Below are positions 1-5,487 of a stretch of 5,768 bases of DNA, piece by piece (within the stretch, counting starts at the first letter, position 1; the number at the start of each line of letters is the position of its first letter). This DNA is from Opitutia bacterium. GTDB lineage: Bacteria > Verrucomicrobiota > Verrucomicrobiia > Opitutales > Opitutaceae. The stretch lies in contig JANXWT010000243.1 in the NCBI GenBank assembly GCA_025351035.1, positions 1-5,768 of the forward strand, in the 5' to 3' direction. The notes beneath the pieces are model-generated. The model saw nothing but the letters and a program-made list of their open reading frames with translations. It was not told the DNA's origin and searched no databases. The position numbers were made by a program, and so were the translations under genes.

Positions 1-1351
1 CTTTGGCCTGCGCAATCGTCGCGGGCTGCGTGAAGAGATCGATTGCAGTCAGCGCAATGGTCTTCGCGGCGACCACCATGCCCTTGAGGCCGATCGCGGT
101 GCCGCCGGCGGCGACGGCTTGCCAACTGTGTGCTGGAGTCCCGGGCACCCAAGTGGCGGTTACAAGGCCGACGGTCGGCACGACCCAGCTCACGTCACCG
201 ACATCGGTCGAGCCGCCGGAGGGAGCCACGACCGGCTGGAACGACTGGATGACGTTGGCGTTTTCGACGGGCTGGGCTTTGTCGAGCAGCGTCTGGTTGA
301 TTTTCGCGGCGAAGGTTTTTTCGTCGGCGGTGTAGGGCACGCCGCCGACACGCGTGAGGTTCGCGTGCATGAGGCGGCCGAGTGTTTCGTTGGGCAACAG
401 GTCGTAGGTGCCGCCGGTGATTTCCCAATCGACGGTCGTGCCCGTGCCGAGCGCGGCGCCCTTGGCGGCGTTGGTCACCCGTTCCCAGATGGATTTCACC
501 AGCTCGCGGCTCGGGTGGCGGACGTAGTAATAAACCTCGGCGAACGCCGGCACGACGTTGGGTGCTTCACCGCCGCGCGTGATGACGTAGTGGATGCGCG
601 TCTCCTGCGGCACATGTTCGCGCATCATGTTTACCATGACGTCCATTGACTCCACGCCGTCGAGCGCCGAGCGGCCCTTCTCCGGCGAAGCGGAAGCGTG
701 CGAGGCGATGCCGTGGAAACGAAACTTGCCGGAGATGTTCGCGAGCGACGGCGTCATCGTGATGGCGTTGGCGTCGTTCGGATGCCAGTGCAGCACAACG
801 TCGACGTCTTGGAAGAGGCCCGCGCGCACCATGTAGACCTTGCCCGAGCCGCCTTCCTCGGCGGGCGTGCCGTAGAAGCGGATCGTGCCGGTTTGGTGCG
901 TGGCGATCATCCACTCTTTCACGGCGATGGCGGCCTCGGCCGAGGCGACGCCGAACAAATGGTGGCCGCACGCATGGCCGGCGTTCTGGCCGGCGATGGG
1001 CGAGCGCTCGGGCACGGCGGCTTGCGAGACGCCGGGCAGCGCGTCGAATTCGCCGAGGATGCCGATGACGGGCGAGCCGCGGCCGAACGTGGCCGTGAAC
1101 GCCGTCGGGATGCCCGCGACGCCGGCCTCGACGGTGAAGCCCGCGGCCTTGAGCTGTTCCTGCAGGAGCGCGGAGCTCTGCTTCTCCTTGTAGCCGACTT
1201 CGGCGAAGCCCCAGATTTTCAGCGCGGTGGTTTCGAAGGCGGCCTTCGTCTCGTCGATGCGGGCGACGACGGCGTCCTTGGTGGTTTGCGCGGACAATGC
1301 CGCGGTGGCGACGCCCAGCAGGAGCGTCGTGAAGCGAAGGAGTAACTTCAT
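1..1351 (-). CDS. Secreted M20-family amidohydrolase, AbgB-like (C-terminus cut by window edge)
   Basis: Zinc-type M20 peptidase/amidohydrolase whose closest remembered relative is AbgB, a subunit of E. coli p-aminobenzoyl-glutamate hydrolase. 450 residues are visible; AbgB has about 480, so only a short tail should be missing. Residues 1-21 form a signal peptide (MKLLLRF, a hydrophobic stretch, then ALSA before QTT), so the enzyme is probably exported, unlike cytoplasmic AbgB. Family motifs appear in order: GEFDALPG (100-107), GHACGHH (125-131, with C128 and H130 as expected metal ligands), TPAEEGGSGK (162-171, E165/E166), LHWHP (187-191), GGSTDVGDVSW (379-389) and TPAHSW (405-410, H408 as last ligand). 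All expected active-site positions look intact. The start is the ATG before the signal peptide; the 20 bases upstream contain no Shine-Dalgarno. It lies 24 bases downstream of phhA on the same strand, so co-transcription is likely. The substrate is unproven: an amide-linked amino acid or folate fragment is plausible. No AbgA-like partner is visible. Confidence 0.9.
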   Translation of the reverse strand, partial: MKLLLRFTTLLLGVATAALSAQTTKDAVVARIDETKAAFETTALKIWGFAEVGYKEKQSSALLQEQLKAAGFTVEAGVAGIPTAFTATFGRGSPVIGILGEFDALPGVSQAAVPERSPIAGQNAGHACGHHLFGVASAEAAIAVKEWMIATHQTGTIRFYGTPAEEGGSGKVYMVRAGLFQDVDVVLHWHPNDANAITMTPSLANISGKFRFHGIASHASASPEKGRSALDGVESMDVMVNMMREHVPQETRIHYVITRGGEAPNVVPAFAEVYYYVRHPSRELVKSIWERVTNAAKGAALGTGTTVDWEITGGTYDLLPNETLGRLMHANLTRVGGVPYTADEKTFAAKINQTLLDKAQPVENANVIQSFQPVVAPSGGSTDVGDVSWVVPTVGLVTATWVPGTPAHSWQAVAAGGTAIGLKGMVVAAKTIALTAIDLFTQPATIAQAK

Positions 1352-1375
1352 GGGATCAGTTGTGGGTGGGGCAAC

Positions 1376-2176
1376 TCAGAGCAACTGGCGCTCGCGCGCC
1401 CAGCGGACGAACTCAGTTTCGAGTTGGTCGAACGAATCGATGACGAAAAGTGGATCCTGAAAATGCCAGATGTCGTAAGGTTGCGCCGCGAGCGTCTCGG
1501 GCGTGTAGGCAACTTTCTTCACCTTGTCGGTGAGCGAGTGCTGCGTCTCGCCGTAGGAGGAGATGATGCCGTTGCCGTAGATGCGGAGACCGCCGGGATT
1601 CTTGATCAGGCCAAACTCGACCGTGAACCAGTAGATGCGCGTCAGACCTTCCTCGGTGGCGGCGTCTTTGCAGGCGAGCGCGGCTTGGCCGATCTTCTGG
1701 TAGAAATCGGCGAAGCGCGGATGAACGATCATCGGCGTGTGGCCGAAGATGTCGTGGAAACAGTCGGGTGCCGGCGTGTAGTCGAGCTCGCTGCGACCGC
1801 GCACATAGTCGGTCGACGGGAAAATACGCTTCGACAAGTAGGTGAAAAAATCGCGCGCATCGAGCAGGCCGGGCGTGCGGCAGACCTGCCAGCCGGTGGC
1901 TTTCTGCAATTTTGCCGAGACGCTCGCGAGTGACGGGATGCGATCGCGCTCAAGATCGAGTGACTTGAGGCCGACCAAAAATTCGTCGGCGGCGCGGCCC
2001 GGGAGGAGCGTCTCCATGCGCGCGTAGAGCGTCTTCCACACTTCCTGCTCGTCGGCGGTGTAGGCCGGGTAAGGGCACTCGGCGCCGACGGGCAGCGGGC
2101 CGGTCAGCTTGTGCGGGAGGCAACGCGGATCGTTGCCGTCCTGCGTCGTGGTCTCGGGGTGGGCGGTGGGTTTCAT
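1376..2176 (-). CDS. phhA: Phenylalanine 4-monooxygenase
   Basis: Tetrahydropterin- and iron-dependent hydroxylase converting phenylalanine to tyrosine in the cytoplasm, the entry step to the homogentisate pathway encoded divergently. At 266 residues it is a bare bacterial catalytic domain with no N-terminal ACT regulatory domain. The two-histidine-one-glutamate iron site is visible: H141 and H146 in PDCFHDIFGHTP (137-148), and E187 in YWFTVEFGL (182-190). The family N-terminal motif YPAYTADEQEVWKTLY lies at 36-51, TPGLLDARDFF at 101-111, and GLRIYGNGIISSYGE at 196-210. The sequence YTPAPD (133-138) just before the first histidine resembles the YTPEPD of animal hydroxylases, while FHDIFGH is the bacterial form. 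The ATG at 2176 is the only nearby start giving a sensible N-terminus; it lacks a Shine-Dalgarno. It follows the PAS-LuxR gene by 75 bases and precedes the amidohydrolase by 24. No pterin carbinolamine dehydratase (phhB) adjoins it. Confidence 0.96.
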   Translation of the reverse strand: MKPTAHPETTTQDGNDPRCLPHKLTGPLPVGAECPYPAYTADEQEVWKTLYARMETLLPGRAADEFLVGLKSLDLERDRIPSLASVSAKLQKATGWQVCRTPGLLDARDFFTYLSKRIFPSTDYVRGRSELDYTPAPDCFHDIFGHTPMIVHPRFADFYQKIGQAALACKDAATEEGLTRIYWFTVEFGLIKNPGGLRIYGNGIISSYGETQHSLTDKVKKVAYTPETLAAQPYDIWHFQDPLFVIDSFDQLETEFVRWARERQLL

Positions 2177-2225
2177 GCGGCAGGAATGGGTTGGCGTTGT
2201 GGTAGCAGTTTTCGGCGAAGAATCT

Positions 2226-2238
2226 ACCGCAAAGCGGT
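2226..2238. repeat. Short perfect inverted repeat between regulator and phhA
   Basis: ACCGC-AAA-GCGGT, two 5-base arms around a 3-base loop, lies 13 bases past the regulator stop codon and 49 bases before the phhA start. On the minus-strand transcript it would be a small hairpin. No run of U follows, so it is not a convincing terminator. It could be an operator for phhA, a weak hairpin, or chance. I saw no good promoter in the 75-base spacer, which leaves open whether phhA is read through from the regulator. Confidence 0.3.
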
Positions 2239-2251
2239 GAGTGGATAAAAT

Positions 2252-2848
2252 TCAGCGATTGAGCAACGCGGCGACGCGGGTGCGGCCGCGCACGCCGAGT
2301 TTGACGAAGACGGCGGCAAGCTGCGTCTTCACGGTGAGCGGACTGCGGCGGAGCTCGGCGGCGATCTCCGTCGTGCGCAGGCCTTCGCGGACGCGCATGG
2401 CGACTTCGCGTTCGCGCTCGGAGAGCCGGGCCAGCAACGCGACCGCACCGGGTGAGAGCGGCCGGTGCCGGTCGCCGCGCGGCCGGCGGTAATCGAGCTG
2501 GATGTGGTAGGCTGGTTCGTCGCCGATGGTCTGGAGTTTCACGCTGGCGTGGAGCCCGCGGGCATTGTCGCTCACAACTTCGGCCGGGCGGCTGGAGTCG
2601 GCGTCGAATTGGCGACACGCGGCCACGAGTGCCGCCGGCACGCGGAACGCCCGGCGGGCGCGCAGGGCGGCGGCGTGGCGCTCGCCGTGATTCCACACGG
2701 CGCAGGCGCGGGCGGCCTCTTCGTTGAACCACAGCAGTTTCAATTCGCGGTCGAGCAGCAGCAGGCCCACCGGCACATCTTCCAGCATGGCCAGCACATG
2801 GGCGAGCAGGGCGGGGGAGGACGGAAGCGTGGAATCGCGGCGCGGCAT
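2252..2848 (-). CDS. PAS-like sensor with C-terminal LuxR-type helix-turn-helix regulator
   Basis: DNA-binding regulator of 198 residues. Residues about 14-120 look like a degenerate PAS fold: VPVGLLLLDRELKLLWFNEEAA (in 25-46) is the typical PAS opening, and HIQLDYRR (115-122) fits a closing strand. The C-terminus from LSEREREVAMRVREGL (142-157) is a LuxR/GerE helix-turn-helix, with TTEIAAELRRSPLTVKTQL (159-177) as the binding helices and VKLGVRGRTRVAALLNR (182-198) as the end of the domain. There is no receiver domain, so control by a small ligand or by a cofactor in the PAS domain is more likely than phosphorylation; this is inference. It is transcribed away from the hpd-hmgA operon and towards phhA, between the two halves of the pathway, suggesting it controls one or both. 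The start is the ATG at 2848, with no Shine-Dalgarno upstream. The target genes and ligand are unknown. Confidence 0.88.
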   Translation of the reverse strand: MPRRDSTLPSSPALLAHVLAMLEDVPVGLLLLDRELKLLWFNEEAARACAVWNHGERHAAALRARRAFRVPAALVAACRQFDADSSRPAEVVSDNARGLHASVKLQTIGDEPAYHIQLDYRRPRGDRHRPLSPGAVALLARLSEREREVAMRVREGLRTTEIAAELRRSPLTVKTQLAAVFVKLGVRGRTRVAALLNR

Positions 2849-2919
2849 GACCCGGGACGTTGGGCAGCGCTGGCCGGGCCCGCAAGGAGGAAGCGGGGCC
2901 GATTACTCCATTTGGCGTA

Positions 2920-2948
2920 TGGACCGTTGCATCCGATGCGGGTAGAGT
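2920..2948 (+). promoter_or_regulatory. Candidate promoter for the hpd-hmgA operon
   Basis: TGGACC (2920-2925) and TAGAGT (2943-2948) are spaced by 17 bases. Each matches 4 of 6 positions of the sigma-70 consensus. It would give a leader of roughly 45 bases before the hpd start. The match is weak and was found by eye in the divergent intergenic region, so it is only a candidate. Confidence 0.3.
2929..2939. promoter_or_regulatory. Perfect 11-base palindrome, candidate operator in the divergent promoter region
   Basis: GCATC-C-GATGC has 5-base arms around one central base. It falls inside the spacer of the proposed plus-strand promoter and overlaps the proposed -10 of the minus-strand promoter, where a bound dimeric regulator could control both directions. 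The adjacent PAS-LuxR protein is the obvious candidate binder, but LuxR sites are usually longer and this may be chance. Confidence 0.35.
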
Positions 2949-2959
2949 CATCTTGCCAA
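2931..2959 (-). promoter_or_regulatory. Candidate promoter for the PAS-LuxR regulator gene
   Basis: Read on the minus strand, TTGGCA (2959-2954, 5 of 6 match to the -35 consensus) is followed after 17 bases by TCGGAT (2936-2931, 3 of 6 match to the -10 consensus). The -10 is poor. It overlaps the candidate plus-strand promoter, so the two would be mutually exclusive if both are real. Confidence 0.22.
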
Positions 2960-2998
2960 TTCGCCCGTCCCCGGCCCGACCCTCAGCCCCCACGCATC

Positions 2999-4114
2999 AT
3001 GAGCAGAACCTTCTTCGACAAACCCGTTGAGCGCAAAAGCGGCATCAATCCTCTCGGCCTCAAGAGCTACGATCACCTCGAATTCTACGTGGACAACGCC
3101 GATCAGTGGCGCGATTTCTTCGTGAACAAATACGGCATGTCGCCGCGTGCCTACGGCGACAACGCCACCGGCCTCAAGGGTCACCGGTCGCACGTTGTCG
3201 GCCAAGGCCGCGTGAACTTCGCGGTTAGCGAGCCGCAGGGTAACTCGGCCGAGGCCGACTTCGTCCGCGCCCAGCTCGCCAAGCACGGCTGCGGCGTCCG
3301 TGACGTCGCCTTCCGGGTGAAGGACGCCAAGCACGCCTACGCCGAGGCCCAGCGCCGCGGCGCGAACTCCGAGCGCGGACTCTTCGAGGACGCCAACGTC
3401 TCCCACGCCGCCATCGCGGCCTACGGCGACACGATCCACAGTTTCATCGAGCGCAAAACTCCCGGCGAATTTCTCCCTGGTTACCGGAATGTGCCCAGCG
3501 GCTTCGGCGACCGCGACATCAACTTCGCGATGATCGACCACGTCGTCGCCAACGTGGACCACATGGACACGTGGGTGAAATACTACGAGGAAGTTTTCGG
3601 GTTCGACCTCTTCATGCACTTCGACATCAACACCGGCCGCTCCGCGCTGATGTCCAAAGTCGTCAGCTCCACCGACGGCTGGATCAAGATGCCGATCAAC
3701 GAGCCTTCGTCCGCCAATTCCCAGATTCAGGAATTTCTCGACCAATACAACGGGCCCGGCGTCCAGCACGTCGCGCTCCTCACACCCAACATCATCGCGA
3801 CCATCGAGGAGATGCGCCGGATGGGCCAGGATTTCCTCGATGTGCCCGATACCTATTATGACGCCGAATTCGACGAGCGCGTCGGTGCTATCACCGAGAA
3901 CAAGGATGAACTGCGCAAACTGAAGATCCTTGTCGACCGCGACAATGAGGACGGCTACCTGCTCCAGCTTTTCACGAAGTGCGTGTTCGCGCGCCCGACG
4001 CTGTTCTTCGAGGTTATCCAGCGCCGCGGCCGTTCCGTCGGTTTCGGCGAAGGCAATTTCCGCGCTCTCTTCGAGGCCATCGAGCGCGAACAAGCCGCCC
4101 GCGGCACGCTCTGA
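2999..4114 (+). CDS. hpd: 4-hydroxyphenylpyruvate dioxygenase
   Basis: Non-haem Fe(II) enzyme converting 4-hydroxyphenylpyruvate and O2 to homogentisate and CO2. The 371 residues match the family's usual size. It has two vicinal-oxygen-chelate halves: the N-terminal one begins at YDHLEFYVDN (24-33) and the catalytic one at residue 176. The iron ligands are visible: H181 in MIDHVVANV (178-186), H257 in GVQHVALLTP (254-263) and E338 in LFFEVIQRRG (335-344). MPINEP (231-236) and the C-terminal helix motif GFGEGNFRALFEAIEREQ (348-365), which closes the active site, are present. Hydroxymandelate synthase is a homologue, but the following hmgA strongly favours HPPD. The frame stays open for 178 codons upstream (from 2465), but that part lies antisense to the regulator gene; the ATG at 2999 gives MSRTFFDKP, a normal N-terminus. 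There is no Shine-Dalgarno. It is the first gene of the operon with hmgA, 102 bases apart. Confidence 0.96.
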   Translation: MSRTFFDKPVERKSGINPLGLKSYDHLEFYVDNADQWRDFFVNKYGMSPRAYGDNATGLKGHRSHVVGQGRVNFAVSEPQGNSAEADFVRAQLAKHGCGVRDVAFRVKDAKHAYAEAQRRGANSERGLFEDANVSHAAIAAYGDTIHSFIERKTPGEFLPGYRNVPSGFGDRDINFAMIDHVVANVDHMDTWVKYYEEVFGFDLFMHFDINTGRSALMSKVVSSTDGWIKMPINEPSSANSQIQEFLDQYNGPGVQHVALLTPNIIATIEEMRRMGQDFLDVPDTYYDAEFDERVGAITENKDELRKLKILVDRDNEDGYLLQLFTKCVFARPTLFFEVIQRRGRSVGFGEGNFRALFEAIEREQAARGTL

Positions 4115-4120
4115 CGATAC

Positions 4121-4211
4121 AGAATCCAAGAGTCAGAAGTCAGGAGCCAGTAGTTGCGCCGAGCGCACTGGTTCGTATCCTGACTCCTGAATCCATAACT
4201 CCTGACTCCTT
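4121..4211. repeat. Palindromic element made of degenerate 7-base units, between hpd and hmgA
   Basis: The left part runs as heptads AGTCAGA, AGTCAGG, AGCCAGT (4131-4151). The right part carries the opposite orientation, with TCCTGACTCCT occurring twice (4178-4188 and 4200-4210, period 22). The arms 4130-4145 and 4178-4193 pair at 14 of 16 positions. Inside them, CCAGT (4147-4151) pairs with ACTGG (4167-4171), and GCGC (4156-4159) with GCGC (4163-4166) around a CGA loop, leaving a 4-base bulge. GAATCCA occurs at both 4122-4128 and 4189-4195. The element nearly fills the 102-base spacer and could fold in the hpd-hmgA mRNA. No T-run follows, so it is not an ordinary intrinsic terminator. It resembles small dispersed intergenic repeats; copies elsewhere in the genome cannot be checked here. 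Confidence 0.7.
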
Positions 4212-4216
4212 CCCCC

Positions 4217-5404
4217 ATGCCCTTCTATCGCACCCTCGGGGCCATGCCCCGCAAGCATCACATCAAGTTCCCGCGCGAACAGGCGACGAGCTTCAAAGGC
4301 GAGGGCCTGCACTACGAGCACATCCTCACCACCGAGGGTTTTGATCGCGCCTACAGCATCGTCTACCACCTGCGTCCGCCGACGATGGTGAAAAAGGTCG
4401 AGTTGTTCCGCGAGCAGCCGCTCAAGGTCGCCGCGCACGCTCCCCTGCGTCATCATCACTTGAAGACCGCGCAGATGCCGCGCGCGGGCGATCCCTATAC
4501 CGGCCGCGTGCCGTTGATGTTCAACGCCGACATCACCTGCTTCCGCTGCCGCCCCTCGACCGCGATGGAGAGCGGCTACGATTTCTACCGCAACGGTCAG
4601 AGTGACGACGTGCTTTTCATCCACTCCGGCGGCGGCTGGCTGGAGAGCAACTACGGCCGGCTCCGTTACAAGCAGGACGACTACATCGTCATCCCGCGCG
4701 GCACCATTTACCGGCTCGTGCCTGACGACATCAGCAAAGAAGACTACCTGATCCTCGAGTCCACCTGGCCCGTGCGCATCCCCGCGCGCTACCGTCACCC
4801 CGAGGGCCAGATGCGGCTCGGCGCTCCCTACAGCGAGCGCGACATCCACGGTCCGACCGAAATCATCGCCGAGGACAAGGAAGGCGATTTCGCCGTGCTC
4901 GTGAAAGATCGCGGCGCGCGTTTCACCCGCAATATCATGGCCGCGCATCCGTTCGATGTCGTGGGTTGGGACGGCGCGCTCTATCCATTCACGTTCAACG
5001 CGAATGATTTTGAGCCCATCACCGGCACGGTCCACCTCCCGCCGCCGATCCACCAGACTTTCGAGATCAAGGGCTACGTCATCTGCACGTTTGCGCCGCG
5101 CTACCTCGATCACCATCCGGAGGCGATCAAAGTGCCGTGGGCGCACGACAATCTCGAGGCCGACGAAGTGCTCTTCTACGTGCGCGGCGAGTTTGGTTCG
5201 CGCAAGGGCGTCGAGCCCGGCTCGTTCACGCTACACCCGCAGGGCATTCCGCATGGCCCGCACCCGGGCACGACGCTCAAGAGCTTCGCCGCCAAGCGCA
5301 CCGAGGAACTCGCGGTGATGTTCGACACGGCGTTCCCGCTCGAACTCACCGAGCAGGCTCTCGGCATGGACGACCCGAACTATCCGCTCAGCTGGCTGGG
5401 TTGA
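4217..5404 (+). CDS. hmgA: Homogentisate 1,2-dioxygenase (short bacterial form)
   Basis: Fe(II) ring-cleaving dioxygenase of the cupin superfamily that opens homogentisate to maleylacetoacetate, using the product of the preceding gene. The protein has 395 residues, against roughly 430-445 for the Pseudomonas and human enzymes. The N-terminus MPFYRTLGAMPRKHHIKF is typical of the family and supports the ATG at 4217 over the internal ATG at 4244. The first cupin-like part is seen at 130-166 (DDVLFIHSGGGWLESNYG, then VIPRGTIYRL). The catalytic part has PPPIHQTF (275-282, H279 as probable catalytic base), HDNLEADEVLFYVRGEF (310-326, with H310 and E317 as expected ligands) and HPQGIPHGPHPG (340-351, H346 as third ligand). 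In the human enzyme the His and Glu are six residues apart (HRNCMSE); here H310 and E317 are seven apart, which fits this shorter branch. There is no Shine-Dalgarno before the start. It lies downstream of hpd and upstream of a flavin reductase gene. Confidence 0.94.
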   Translation: MPFYRTLGAMPRKHHIKFPREQATSFKGEGLHYEHILTTEGFDRAYSIVYHLRPPTMVKKVELFREQPLKVAAHAPLRHHHLKTAQMPRAGDPYTGRVPLMFNADITCFRCRPSTAMESGYDFYRNGQSDDVLFIHSGGGWLESNYGRLRYKQDDYIVIPRGTIYRLVPDDISKEDYLILESTWPVRIPARYRHPEGQMRLGAPYSERDIHGPTEIIAEDKEGDFAVLVKDRGARFTRNIMAAHPFDVVGWDGALYPFTFNANDFEPITGTVHLPPPIHQTFEIKGYVICTFAPRYLDHHPEAIKVPWAHDNLEADEVLFYVRGEFGSRKGVEPGSFTLHPQGIPHGPHPGTTLKSFAAKRTEELAVMFDTAFPLELTEQALGMDDPNYPLSWLG

Positions 5405-5484
5405 TTAGACAGGATTAACAAAATGGGCAGACTGATCCCGGAATCGCTTTTCTGCATTCCGTTGATTCTGTCCATTCTGTCTAA
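5405..5484. repeat. Palindromic element made of degenerate 9-base units, between hmgA and the flavin reductase gene
   Basis: The left arm at 5405-5424 (TTAGACAGGATTAACAAAAT) and the right arm at 5465-5484 (ATTCTGTCCATTCTGTCTAA) are inverted copies matching at 16 of 20 positions, with the outermost 8 perfect. The right arm contains ATTCTGTC twice (5465-5472 and 5474-5481), a 9-base period. An inner hairpin pairs GGAAT (5440-5444) with ATTCC (5456-5460), then GC with GC, around a TTTTCT loop. The left arm begins directly after the hmgA stop codon and the right arm ends 3 bases before the next ATG, so the element is essentially the whole spacer. It may be a miniature dispersed repeat or a structured mRNA segment. 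Confidence 0.7.
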
Positions 5485-5487
5485 AGC

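Noticed and set aside
119..1345. Plus-strand open frames at 119-649 and 698-1345
   Set aside because: Antisense to the intact M20 amidohydrolase, which carries a signal peptide and all metal-site motifs. The plus-strand translations have no recognisable family.
1424..1933. 169-codon plus-strand open frame opposite phhA
   Set aside because: Antisense shadow of phhA, whose iron site and length are complete.
2884..2945. AAGGAGG followed by a short ATG frame (2919-2945, 8 codons) as a leader peptide for hpd
   Set aside because: The motif is 28 bases from the ATG, too far for a ribosome binding site. The peptide shows no run of phenylalanine or tyrosine codons as expected for attenuation.
1950..2993. 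347-codon minus-strand frame across phhA and the regulator
   Set aside because: Arginine-, proline- and alanine-rich out-of-frame translation overlapping two recognised genes and their spacer.
2465..2998. In-frame upstream extension of hpd by 178 codons
   Set aside because: Most of it lies antisense to the PAS-LuxR gene and has no recognisable domain. The HPPD N-terminus at 2999 is of normal length.
2948..4129. 393-codon open frame on the minus strand opposite hpd
   Set aside because: It mirrors hpd codon by codon. The opposite frame encodes a full HPPD with all iron ligands, and this translation is low-complexity and rich in V, G, A and E, as expected for the antisense of a GC-rich gene.
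4130..4193. Intrinsic terminator between hpd and hmgA
   Set aside because: The hairpin is long and imperfect with no T-run behind it, and hmgA acts directly on the product of HPPD, so termination here is not supported.
4133..5146. 337-codon open frame on the minus strand opposite hmgA
   Set aside because: Antisense shadow of a recognisable homogentisate dioxygenase. It has no family resemblance and runs out of the intergenic palindrome.
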